Notes: a model not told the origin generated them from the letters alone. 9,099 nt of DNA from Porticoccus sp. (GCA_011049795.1 DRHD01000104.1:1-9099); one strand, 5' to 3'. Shown: positions 1-7,043, counted from the stretch's first letter. Numbers and translations: made by a program.

Positions 1-1297
1 CTTAATGCCTTGCTTGATTAAGACCGACAAGGAATCAATATGGTTACTGTCTTTAGTTTGTCTTTTCAGATCCGATCGCAATGATCTGGCATTACAGCAA
101 TATAAGCGGGCTATAGAGCTGGAACCAAAAGAGGCGGGTCACTATTACAATCTCGCGACAGTACAGCGATTTTTGGGTGATTTTGAAAGCGCAGACAAAA
201 GTTTGCAGAAAGTGATTGAGTTAAACCCGCAAGACTACGACGCACATTATTTGCGCTCGGATCTGAAAAGACAAACTAAAGACAGTAACCATATTGATTC
301 CTTGTCGGTCTTAATCAAGCAAGGCATTAAGCCCCCTAAGGGTCATGTTAAGATCAGTTACGCTTTAGCAAAAGAGCTTGAAGATATTGAAAATTTTTCA
401 AGTGCTTTTAAGAGTTTACAGCAAGGGGCCGATATTCGCCGTAAGCATATGCAATACAGCGCTCAAAATGATCTTGCAACGATTAAAAAAATACAACAGG
501 TTTACCAGTCGGACATGTTTGAAGGAAAAATAGCGGGCTGTGACAATGCCGAGCCCATTTTTATTATCGGCATGCCGCGTACGGGCACCACTTTAGTAGA
601 ACGAATTATTGGTAGCCATTCTTCTGTGTCAGCGGCGGGGGAGTTGCCGAATTTTTCTGTGGAAATGATGCAGTTAGTCAAGCGGAGTGCGAAAGATAGA
701 AATATATCTCGAGAAGACTTGGTTGAGCTAACCGCCAGTTTGTCGTTTAAGGATTTGGGTAAATACTATGTGGAGAGCACTCGGCCGATGACGGGACACT
801 GTGAGAGGTTTATCGATAAGCTTCCATTCAATTATCTATATGCTGGATTAATTCATCTGGCGCTACCCAATGCAAAAATTATTAATCTCAAACGACACCC
901 ACTAGATACCTGTTACGCAATCTATAAAACTTTGTTTGAAGATGTCTATCCCTTTTCCTATGATCTGGAGGAGTTGGCTCATTACTATGTGGCTTATCAG
1001 CAATTAATGGAGCATTGGAACCGTGTGTTGCCAGGTATTATTCATACTGTAAATTATGAGGATCTGGTTACTGATATAGACACGCAATCTCGTGCTTTAT
1101 TGGGGTTTTGTGAATTGGAGTGGGAAGATCAGTGTTTGAGTTTCCATCAAAATACTCAGGCTTCAACGACAGCCAGTGCTGCGCAAGTTCGCCAGCCGGT
1201 GTACACTTCTTCAGTTGGGAAGTGGCGTCGATACGAAAAGCAATTACAGCCAGTAAAAGATATTTTACTACAGGCCGGAATCGGTATTGATGACTGA
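1..1297 (+). CDS. TPR-containing sulfotransferase family protein (5' end outside window)
   Basis: Predicted PAPS-dependent sulfotransferase with TPR repeats; the acceptor is unknown. Numbering is from the ATG at position 5. Two TPR-like helical pairs lie at about residues 12-80 (ALQQYKRAIELEP and SADKSLQKVIELNP), then a linker with SYALAKELED. The catalytic domain starts near 184. FIIGMPRTGTTLVERII (186-202) is the 5'-phosphosulfate loop and INLKRHPLDTCYAIY (293-307) fits the 3'-phosphate-binding element. The C-terminal VRQPVYTSSVGKWRRYEKQL (395-414) is typical of bacterial TPR-sulfotransferases. The frame is open to the window edge, and family members usually carry more N-terminal TPRs, so ATG-5 is probably not the true start. 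The stop overlaps the next gene by 8 bp (ATGACTGA), suggesting translational coupling. Family assignment is firm; the substrate cannot be read from sequence. Confidence 0.9.
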   Translation, partial: LMPCLIKTDKESIWLLSLVCLFRSDRNDLALQQYKRAIELEPKEAGHYYNLATVQRFLGDFESADKSLQKVIELNPQDYDAHYLRSDLKRQTKDSNHIDSLSVLIKQGIKPPKGHVKISYALAKELEDIENFSSAFKSLQQGADIRRKHMQYSAQNDLATIKKIQQVYQSDMFEGKIAGCDNAEPIFIIGMPRTGTTLVERIIGSHSSVSAAGELPNFSVEMMQLVKRSAKDRNISREDLVELTASLSFKDLGKYYVESTRPMTGHCERFIDKLPFNYLYAGLIHLALPNAKIINLKRHPLDTCYAIYKTLFEDVYPFSYDLEELAHYYVAYQQLMEHWNRVLPGIIHTVNYEDLVTDIDTQSRALLGFCELEWEDQCLSFHQNTQASTTASAAQVRQPVYTSSVGKWRRYEKQLQPVKDILLQAGIGIDD

Positions 1298-2309
1298 TGG
1301 CCGCTTTAAGGAAGTTGTATTACGAGGCAGCCCTGAAGATATCGGCTTTCAACATGGCTATCAGTTAAAAGACCGCATTGAGAAAACGCTGGAATATTAC
1401 CTGTCTTTGTTTAATCTTCCGGAATCAAAGTTATTTAAGCAAGCGGAAACATTCAAACAAATCATTGCAGATTTCAATCCTCGTTACAGTCAGGAGATAG
1501 AGGCTGTCGCCGAAGGTGCCGGCCTGGACAATCGTTACATCTACGCCCTCAACAGCCGCTCGGAAATACTCAACAATCTTTCTATCCCCGAATGCACGAC
1601 GGTTTTTAATCAGTCCTCTAGCTTGTTGGCGCAAAACTGGGATTGGTCGGAAACCTTAGAACCACTGGTGACACTGCTGAATATAGAGTATGACGATGGC
1701 CATCGTATCAGTATGCTGACTGAGCCAGGTATCATCGGCAAGATTGGTATGAACAGCGCTGGGCTTGGTGTGTGTTTGAATATTTTAAAAATTAATAAAA
1801 AAATAAATGGTCTTCCGGTTCATATTCTTCTGCGAGCTATTCTTGATTGTAAATCGATGGTCGAGGTTAAAGCGCTAATTTCCCGGGTCAGTGTGGGCAA
1901 GGCCAGTCATGTTTTAGTCGCCAATAGCGAAGGTGATTATTTAAGTGTGGAGTTTGCCGGGGACAGGCATTTTGAATTACCGCTGCAAAAAGGTTTGCTG
2001 GTTCATACTAATCATTATTTGGCCGATACTGCCTTGAACACGGTTGAGGCGTTTCCCTCTACCCATGATCGATACCGCTGTGCCAATAGACTGCTTGATG
2101 ACGCCGCCGATATGCAGGGATTTACCACGTTGATGTTGGATCAGAGTGAAGGTTTGAATTCCATTTGTCGACCCTATAGCGCCTCAACAACCCCTAACTT
2201 TGGTAATGTCGGTACGGTGTTTTCGGTGCTCATGGATTTGTCGCAAAGAGCACTTTTTATCCGGCCGGGATCGAGTCAAAGCAAAGCGTTTTATCGTATC
2301 GTATGCTGA
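1290..2309 (+). CDS. C45-family peptidase / acyl-CoA:6-aminopenicillanate acyltransferase-like N-terminal-nucleophile hydrolase
   Basis: Cytoplasmic Ntn hydrolase of the AAT/C45 family, whose members self-cleave before a Cys that becomes the catalytic N-terminal nucleophile and then form or break amide bonds. Numbering from ATG-1290 (339 aa). The nucleophile is Cys102 in PECTTVF. It is followed by the family signatures LLAQNWDW (112-119), GKIGMNSAGLGVCLN (150-164), LLVHTNHYL (236-244) and STHDRYRCAN (257-266). The length matches single-domain family members and there is no signal peptide. An in-frame TTG at 1287 is also possible, but ATG-1290 is preferred. The gene overlaps the sulfotransferase by 8 bp and the next gene by 7 bp, so it is the middle of a coupled trio. 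Known members act on beta-lactam precursors, acyl-amino compounds or peptides; the substrate here is unknown. Confidence 0.88.
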   Translation: MTDGRFKEVVLRGSPEDIGFQHGYQLKDRIEKTLEYYLSLFNLPESKLFKQAETFKQIIADFNPRYSQEIEAVAEGAGLDNRYIYALNSRSEILNNLSIPECTTVFNQSSSLLAQNWDWSETLEPLVTLLNIEYDDGHRISMLTEPGIIGKIGMNSAGLGVCLNILKINKKINGLPVHILLRAILDCKSMVEVKALISRVSVGKASHVLVANSEGDYLSVEFAGDRHFELPLQKGLLVHTNHYLADTALNTVEAFPSTHDRYRCANRLLDDAADMQGFTTLMLDQSEGLNSICRPYSASTTPNFGNVGTVFSVLMDLSQRALFIRPGSSQSKAFYRIVC

Positions 2310-4042
2310 AAAACTATTTATATCGCGGGATCGCTTGTGCTCTGTTCGCTGTTGCAGCGAGTCAGGTAGTGGCCGTTGATGATGCGCGCCAGCAATTAAC
2401 TGCTGACAGCTTGTTCTCTGCGAATGAGATAAAGCAGCCCGTTTCGATGGGTGCCTTTGCTTTTACTGATAATACTTCAGCACCAAAAAACCAGTTTCAA
2501 GGGCGTCTGGTGTTTACTGAGGATAATCATCGTAGCTCGATACGTGTGTTTCGTGATGATTATAATTTCTCTTCGAGGAAAGAGCGGGAAATAACGCAAC
2601 TGCCTGCCTTTGATTTTGAGTTTGTACAGTCCGGCCAGTATTTAATCCCGGTGCAGCGCGGCGCGATAAAAAATAGCCATCCCCACTGGGAATATATTCT
2701 GGAGCCGGGCCGTGTTTGGCAGGAGGCTGGAGATAAAGGCTATAGTCGCGCGGCTATCCCTTTTAGTTTGCAAGAGCGCAATGCTAACTGTACTCACAAT
2801 GGCGTGATGAGTTTTCTGTTTAAAACCGACGGCAGTATTTCTAAGCTTGCCTACCAAGTGGTTAGTGAAACTTGTTTATATTTTAAGTTTGATCTATGGG
2901 GTTTGTTCGAGGCGAAATATATGCCGTCAACGGTTGATGATGCGTGGCAGGTGATAGCGAACCATCAACAGGAAATTGCCAATCGCTTACCGGTAAAATC
3001 AATTGCTCAGTTAGCTGTGGATTATCCCGTGGTTAATCTCAAACAATTTGGTGGCGTTGATCTGATTAAACCGGGGGACATGACCGTATTTGGTTTTGTG
3101 ATTGATGGCACTAACTATGTCGGCGGCTGTGAAACGCGTTATGGTAGCTATCCCTACTGTGAGGTTTTGGATATCCCTTCTTATTCTTTGGCGAAATCCA
3201 TTTTTGCTGGCATGGGGCTGATGTATTTAGAGAAAAAATATCCAGGTACTAAAGCGCTAAAGATCGCTGACTATGTGCCTGCCTGTAAAGCCTCCGGCCG
3301 CTGGGCTGATGTGAGTTTTGAACAGACGCTGAATATGACGACAGGAAATTATCAATCGGCTAAAGATAGAATAGATGAGTGGTCAAAAGAAAAGGACGTT
3401 CAATTTTTTATTCCAGAAACTCATACTGAAAAAATCGATTACGCCTGTAACACTATGTTGAGGCAATCAGTACCGGGCACTAAGTGGGTTTATCACACGA
3501 GTGATACCTACATACTGGGTACAGCGATGAATAATTTTATTAAGAAAAAAATGAATAAGCATGCCGATAGCTTTAGCGATATTTTTATTGAATTGTGGCA
3601 GCCACTACAGTTAAGCCCGGTGACAGCCACCACCGTGCGCAGTTATGATGATTTTTCACAAGCGCTAACCGGTTTTGGTTTAACGCTACATCATGATGAT
3701 ATCGCGCGTATGGCAGTGGCTATTAATGATCAGCAGAGTTATCTCAATGGACTGCTGGACAAACCGATGTTAGAAGCAGCGTTACAGCGAAACCCTGCTG
3801 ATCGTGGACTGCCTGCGGCCAATACGGGGTTTCGCTATAAGAACGGTTTCTGGGCTTATAATGCACAGCCCTTTTTGGCGTGCAAAACAGCAACATGGCT
3901 ACCGTTTATGACCGGTTACGGTGGCATCAATGTGGTAATGATGCCTAATGATACGGTGTATTATTATTTCAGTGATAGCGGCAAGTTTAGTTGGCGAGAG
4001 GCTGCAAAGGCCTCCAATAGCATTCGCGCCTTTTGTGAATGA
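2303..4042 (+). CDS. Exported serine hydrolase, beta-lactamase (class C)/penicillin-binding-protein fold
   Basis: A 579-aa protein with a Sec signal peptide (MLKNYLYRG, a hydrophobic core, then QVVA before VDD, cleavage near residue 24), so probably periplasmic. The C-terminal half (about 250-579) has the serine beta-lactamase/esterase fold. The SxxK motif is S295-L-A-K298 in PSYSLAKSIFAGMG. The second motif is YHTSDTYILG (397-406), replacing classical YxN. A GYGGINVVMMP stretch (538-548) sits where the KTG/HTG-like strand is expected. Residues about 30-240 form an N-terminal region I do not recognise. The mature protein has at least seven cysteines (163, 191, 276, 286, 328, 382, 527, 578), consistent with disulfides. 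The start ATG overlaps the upstream stop (ATGCTGA). It could be an esterase, amidase or peptidase; a true beta-lactamase is less likely given the size and changed motif. Confidence 0.87.
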   Translation: MLKNYLYRGIACALFAVAASQVVAVDDARQQLTADSLFSANEIKQPVSMGAFAFTDNTSAPKNQFQGRLVFTEDNHRSSIRVFRDDYNFSSRKEREITQLPAFDFEFVQSGQYLIPVQRGAIKNSHPHWEYILEPGRVWQEAGDKGYSRAAIPFSLQERNANCTHNGVMSFLFKTDGSISKLAYQVVSETCLYFKFDLWGLFEAKYMPSTVDDAWQVIANHQQEIANRLPVKSIAQLAVDYPVVNLKQFGGVDLIKPGDMTVFGFVIDGTNYVGGCETRYGSYPYCEVLDIPSYSLAKSIFAGMGLMYLEKKYPGTKALKIADYVPACKASGRWADVSFEQTLNMTTGNYQSAKDRIDEWSKEKDVQFFIPETHTEKIDYACNTMLRQSVPGTKWVYHTSDTYILGTAMNNFIKKKMNKHADSFSDIFIELWQPLQLSPVTATTVRSYDDFSQALTGFGLTLHHDDIARMAVAINDQQSYLNGLLDKPMLEAALQRNPADRGLPAANTGFRYKNGFWAYNAQPFLACKTATWLPFMTGYGGINVVMMPNDTVYYYFSDSGKFSWREAAKASNSIRAFCE

Positions 4043-4048
4043 AAACAA

Positions 4049-4060
4049 TCTGGCCTTATC
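4049..4060 (+). repeat. 12-bp direct repeat, left copy (probable target-site duplication)
   Basis: TCTGGCCTTATC occurs here and again at 4191-4202, immediately either side of the inverted-repeat element. It is perfect over 12 bp, with the last two bases of the right-hand terminal repeat shared. A duplication of 10-12 bp flanking inverted ends is the expected footprint of a DDE transposase insertion; lengths in this range are known for IS4-type elements, though I assign no family. Confidence 0.8.
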
Positions 4061-4095
4061 TGAATGGCACTTACTTAGCAATTTAAATTAATTTC

Positions 4096-4171
4096 GTCAT
4101 TCCCGCGTAGGCGGGAATCCAGGGGTTACGGCCTTCGGGCCGCTCTAGATTCCCGCCTGCGCGGGAATGAC
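4096..4171. repeat. Long hairpin made of two ATTCCC-N8-GGGAAT palindromes, dRS3-like
   Basis: Positions 4096-4119 pair with 4148-4171 over 24 bp, with a single G-U wobble in RNA (T4108 against G4159). Each arm is itself a palindrome of the form ATTCCC-N8-GGGAAT: 4099-4118 (N8 = GCGTAGGC) and 4149-4168 (N8 = GCCTGCGC). That is the pattern of the neisserial dRS3 repeat, and similar GTCATTCCCGCG repeats are dispersed in many Proteobacteria. The loop holds a second hairpin, CGGCC-TTCG-GGCCG (4129-4142). Confidence 0.85.
4096..4171 (+). terminator. Possible 3' end structure for the upstream three-gene operon
   Basis: The 24-bp stem with an internal C(UUCG)G tetraloop hairpin lies 54 bp after the stop of the last operon gene and would be very stable in RNA. 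There is no clear U-tract after it, so it is not a canonical intrinsic terminator. Blocking 3' exonucleases or slowing polymerase is plausible. Confidence 0.4.
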
Positions 4172-4190
4172 AGCCTTAAGTAAGTGCCAT

Positions 4191-4202
4191 TCTGGCCTTA
4201 TC
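4191..4202 (+). repeat. 12-bp direct repeat, right copy (probable target-site duplication)
   Basis: Second copy of TCTGGCCTTATC, matching 4049-4060 exactly. Its first two bases can equally be counted as the end of the right terminal inverted repeat. Confidence 0.8.
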
Positions 4203-4303
4203 CTTAAGTTTTAACTGGCTCTACTCGCAATGATACAAGCTGCTACTGTAGAGCTATAAAAAATAGCTGTTATATTTGAAATAACAAATTTGAGTGAATC
4301 ATA
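4203..4303 (+). promoter_or_regulatory. Leader region of the MFS gene with two small dyads and its RBS
   Basis: This AT-rich 101 bp separates the mobile element from the transporter gene. It holds a small hairpin, AGCTAT-AAAAA-ATAGCT (4252-4268), followed directly by GTTAT-N7-ATAAC (4269-4285), which could be an operator. A GAGTG at 4292-4296 sits 7 bases before ATG-4304 and is the likely ribosome-binding site. No promoter boxes are convincing enough to place. Confidence 0.4.
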
Positions 4304-5497
4304 ATGACCGATCAAGCCGCCGCCGCAAGTAGTAGCTCCAAACGTTTTCCGGTGGCTTCACCGAATGGTGAAATAGCTCGTATTTTATTGGCCTTCCTTG
4401 CCACTGCCGGTTTGTTCTACGTCAATATTATGCCTGCGCTGGTGAATGGTTTGATTGATGGTTTGGGCTTTAGTAATCAACAGGCTGGTTTTGTTGGCTC
4501 GGCTAATGTCTATGGTGCGGCTTTGGGCGCCCTCACGGCAGTCTTTATTGTTAAAAAAATAGCTTGGAAACCTGTTTCGCTAGGCCTGTTACTAGGTTTG
4601 ATCGCGACAGATATTTTTTCTATTTATTTAACTTCAGCGAATGAGCTGATTGCGGTACGTTTTTGTCATGGTTTTATTGGCGGGATGTTGGTAGGTATTG
4701 GTTTTTCAGTGATTGCCCGTACCACGCAGGCGGATCGCACGTTTGGTTATTTGTTAACGGTGCAGTTTGGTTTTGGCGGAGTGGGTTTAATGTATTTGCC
4801 CGGTCTGGTGCCGGAGTATGGTACCTCGGTATTGTTTTTATCGCTGGTGGCTTTTAGTGTAGTGACCTTGTTGATGCTGCCGTTTCTGGATGACTACCCG
4901 GTGATTGAAAAAGCGGTTACACCGGCTGAGCAGGGCGGTGGTATTCAGGTTAAATTATTGATCATGGCTTTGCTGGCAACGTTTTTATTCCAGGCTGCCA
5001 ATATGGGAGTCTATGCATACATTATTGGCATGGGTAAAAACTATGGCCTGGAAATGGATTTTATTAGCTCAACTTTGGGGGTTGCTGCCTGGATTGCGAT
5101 TATCGGCTCTGTGTTAGTGATTGTGTTATCGACCCGCTACGGCCGCGTTATACCGATTGTGATTGCGACAGTACTGACCGTTATCGGTACCTGGATTTTG
5201 CATTATAGTGATCAGAAATCCATGTACTGGATTGCCAATGTTGGCGTGGGTATTACCTGGGCCTTTGTCATTTCTTATTTATTAGGGATGTGTTCGGAGT
5301 TTGATAGCAGTGGCCAAATGGCGGCCCTGGGTGGTTTTGCCTCTAAGATGGGGCTGGCTACTGGACCATTGGTTGCGGCGTTAGTCGTGGGTGAAAATAA
5401 TTATGGCATGTTAATTAATATCGCTGCGATAACGTTAATCGGCTGTATCGTTATTGTGATATTACCGGCCAGAGTATTGGATCAACAAAGAGAATGA
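4304..5497 (+). CDS. MFS transporter, 12 transmembrane helices
   Basis: A 397-aa inner-membrane protein of the major facilitator superfamily. A polar, Ala/Ser-rich N-terminal tail precedes twelve hydrophobic segments at roughly 25-45, 62-82, 91-110, 116-137, 147-168, 175-195, 216-241, 255-276, 281-299, 306-329, 337-361 and 367-389. A cytoplasmic loop (196-215, with EKAVTPAEQGGG) separates the two six-helix halves. ARTTQADRTFGYL after TM4 and STRYGR between TM8 and TM9 are basic cytoplasmic loops typical of the fold. Length is normal for a compact MFS carrier. Substrate is unknown. The next gene encodes a probable flavin monooxygenase, so uptake of the compound that enzyme oxidises is a reasonable inference; efflux cannot be excluded. 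Confidence 0.88.
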   Translation: MTDQAAAASSSSKRFPVASPNGEIARILLAFLATAGLFYVNIMPALVNGLIDGLGFSNQQAGFVGSANVYGAALGALTAVFIVKKIAWKPVSLGLLLGLIATDIFSIYLTSANELIAVRFCHGFIGGMLVGIGFSVIARTTQADRTFGYLLTVQFGFGGVGLMYLPGLVPEYGTSVLFLSLVAFSVVTLLMLPFLDDYPVIEKAVTPAEQGGGIQVKLLIMALLATFLFQAANMGVYAYIIGMGKNYGLEMDFISSTLGVAAWIAIIGSVLVIVLSTRYGRVIPIVIATVLTVIGTWILHYSDQKSMYWIANVGVGITWAFVISYLLGMCSEFDSSGQMAALGGFASKMGLATGPLVAALVVGENNYGMLINIAAITLIGCIVIVILPARVLDQQRE

Positions 5498-5647
5498 TTG
5501 CACCGTCAGTCATCTGATTCATAAAGCCTTACACCCTCTCGGCCAAGCTCCGTTGTAGGTTATTACCTAACTTTCTGGTAATAACATCGTGCCATAAAAA
5601 CCTATATAGTCATCGTCTTCTAGTAAATAAAATATAGGCGGCATCTT
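5498..5647 (+). promoter_or_regulatory. Intergenic leader of the monooxygenase gene
   Basis: A 150-bp gap with several translational stops and no gene. Apart from the 5559-5585 dyad, it has CCTATA (5601-5606) and TATAGG (5633-5638) facing each other across 26 bp. The AGGCGG just before ATG-5648 (5636-5641) is a good ribosome-binding site with 6-base spacing, and fixes this start. The AT-rich stretch at 5595-5635 is where a promoter would be expected, but no -35/-10 pair is clear. Confidence 0.4.
5559..5585. promoter_or_regulatory. Candidate operator: 9-bp perfect inverted repeat GTTATTACC-N9-GGTAATAAC
   Basis: GTTATTACC (5559-5567) and GGTAATAAC (5577-5585) are exact reverse complements with a 9-bp spacer, 62 bp upstream of the monooxygenase start. 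There is no T-rich tail, so a dimeric repressor/activator site is more likely than a terminator for the MFS gene. No regulator gene is in the window. Confidence 0.5.
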
Positions 5648-6823
5648 ATGAGTTCTACTAATCAAAGCCCGGGTTTGGCTATGGCCAAAGCTGTTGAGCA
5701 GGTCGTGCTTGATAATGCCGCCGCCGCGGAAAAAAATCGCACCTTACCCTCACAAACTGTTGATGCGCTTTGGGACAGTGGCTTAATGAACTGGATGAAT
5801 CCTTCCATTGCGGGTGGGGTTGAGCCCTGCTTTGCTGAATTAATTGAAACCTGGATTGAGTTGGCGCGGCAGGATGGATCTGTCGGTTGGATTGGTATTG
5901 CCAACTTTCCATCGGCGGCATTTTGCGCGGCTTATTTACCGGATGAAGGTTATGCCGAAGTATTTACCGCCAATGATAATCGCGTCACCATGGGCGGACA
6001 GTTTTTTCCCAATGGTACCGGTGACAAAGTAGAAGGTGGTTATAAAGTGACAGGTGCCTGGAATTTTGGTTCGGGTACGGGGCATTCTGAATATGTGGTG
6101 GGTGGTTTTATGCCATTGTACGACGGTGAAATGAAAATTGACGACACCGGTATGCCGGAAATGTACGTCGCCGTTTTCCCCCGCGATGATATTACTTTTA
6201 CCGACAACTGGCATGTGCAAGGTTTAAAGGGTACTGGCTCTTACGATTACAATGTGCAGGAAGTTTTTGTTCCTGAGCATCGTGTCTATCCGTTATTTAC
6301 CCGTGAGGCTAAACGTGGCGGCCATATGTATAACATGGGGGTAATGCCATTGACGGCCTGTGGTCATGCCTCCTGGGCCCTGGGTGTATCACGGAGCATG
6401 ATTGATGATGTGGTCACGTTGGCTAAAGAAAAAACGCGTATGGGTGATCCCACCACCTTGGCCAATAAACCCACTTTTCAGCGTAACCTCGCACATCATG
6501 AGTCGATGTGGCGGGCAGCAAAGCTATTGGTAGAACAAGCCTTTGGCGATGTTGAAAAACAAATTGCTGAGGGTGCCGAGTTAACACCTGGGATGCGCGC
6601 CGATATGCGGATGGCGGCGACTTACGCGACTGAGGCGAGCCGTGAAATTGTGCAGTGGGCGCACTTGGCGGCGGGCACCAGTGCTATTCGTGAAGGTAGC
6701 CGATTGGAACGGGCATTTCGTGATTTATATACCGGCACGCAACACGCATTTATTAGCGAAAAAACCTATATTGATTCCGCACAATTGATGCTGGGGATTA
6801 TTGAAGACTCGCCGGGTTTGTAA
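5648..6823 (+). CDS. Flavin-dependent monooxygenase / acyl-CoA dehydrogenase-fold protein (HsaA-like group)
   Basis: A 391-aa cytoplasmic protein with the acyl-CoA dehydrogenase fold, closest in style to group D flavin monooxygenases such as HsaA. These use reduced flavin from a partner reductase to hydroxylate phenolic or polycyclic substrates. An N-terminal helical domain (about 10-110, with ARQDGSVGWIGIA at 73-85) is followed by a beta domain. The latter has GGYKVTGAWNFGSGTGHSEYVVGG (130-153) and WHVQGLKGTGSYDYNVQEVFVPEH (188-211), the usual flavin/substrate motifs. The C-terminal helices end with RAFRDLYTGTQHAF (355-368), where HsaA-type enzymes keep an R-x-x-RD...H pattern. There is no clear catalytic Glu context of a true CoA-ester dehydrogenase, but that alternative cannot be excluded. 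No reductase is in the window. It follows the MFS gene on the same strand with its own leader. Confidence 0.8.
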   Translation: MSSTNQSPGLAMAKAVEQVVLDNAAAAEKNRTLPSQTVDALWDSGLMNWMNPSIAGGVEPCFAELIETWIELARQDGSVGWIGIANFPSAAFCAAYLPDEGYAEVFTANDNRVTMGGQFFPNGTGDKVEGGYKVTGAWNFGSGTGHSEYVVGGFMPLYDGEMKIDDTGMPEMYVAVFPRDDITFTDNWHVQGLKGTGSYDYNVQEVFVPEHRVYPLFTREAKRGGHMYNMGVMPLTACGHASWALGVSRSMIDDVVTLAKEKTRMGDPTTLANKPTFQRNLAHHESMWRAAKLLVEQAFGDVEKQIAEGAELTPGMRADMRMAATYATEASREIVQWAHLAAGTSAIREGSRLERAFRDLYTGTQHAFISEKTYIDSAQLMLGIIEDSPGL

Positions 6824-6857
6824 AAAGCTGTTACGGCATTAAGGTTGGAGCTGGACC

Positions 6858-7043
6858 GTAGGGTGGATCGTGATCCACCAGAACTGGCAATGCCGCCGAA
6901 GTAATTGGCCGAACGTATTAACCTTGGTGGAACGTACCCAAAACATTTCCTGCGGTCATACCCACAACATTCCCTTCGGTACCCAAGACACTCCTTTCAG
7001 TCGCGGGGCAGGCCCTCATGGGGCAAGCTCAGTTCCACCCTAC
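6858..7043. repeat. 186-bp MITE/REP-like repeat bounded by GTAGGGTGGA inverted ends
   Basis: GTAGGGTGGA (6858-6867) is matched by its exact reverse complement TCCACCCTAC (7034-7043). Immediately inside the left end is a perfect 8-bp hairpin, GGTGGATC-GT-GATCCACC (6862-6879). Repeats starting GTAGGGTGGAT with this self-complementary form are common between genes in Gammaproteobacteria. The right half carries three degenerate tandem units. No flanking target duplication is clear. Confidence 0.6.
6936..7001 (+). repeat. Three degenerate 21-nt tandem units (ACCCAnnACAnTnCnT...)
   Basis: Units start at 6936, 6960 and 6981, each beginning ACCCA and ending near GGT or AGT. The first two are separated by CAT and the last two abut. 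They match each other at most positions but none is perfect, which suggests an old duplication inside the larger repeat. Confidence 0.5.

Larger units (their letters stand above)
4062..4192. mobile_element. 131-bp MITE-like element with 16-bp perfect terminal inverted repeats
   Basis: The ends are GAATGGCACTTACTTA (4062-4077) and its perfect reverse complement (4177-4192). The element has no coding capacity and is flanked by a 12-bp direct repeat. Its interior is almost entirely a large palindrome (4096-4171). It inserted just 19 bp past the stop codon of the serine hydrolase gene. The architecture suggests a non-autonomous element mobilised in trans by a transposase recognising the same ends. 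No transposase is visible in the window. Confidence 0.8.

Noticed and set aside
1..40. ATG at position 5 as the true sulfotransferase start
   Set aside because: The frame is open to the edge, the first TPR looks cut, and relatives usually have longer N-termini.
3899..4081. Minus-strand frame running from the repeat element into the serine hydrolase gene
   Set aside because: Antisense of a confident gene, starting inside the terminal repeat; no domain.
4096..4171. CRISPR array
   Set aside because: Only two palindromic copies in inverted orientation with no regular spacers; they form one hairpin inside a transposon-like element.
4663..4857. Plus-strand alternative frame inside the MFS gene
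   Set aside because: Out-of-frame shadow of a hydrophobic coding region with no start context.
5936..6220. Minus-strand frame of 94 codons inside the monooxygenase gene, and similar frames at 5662-5921
   Set aside because: Antisense shadows of a well-supported gene, without recognisable protein features.
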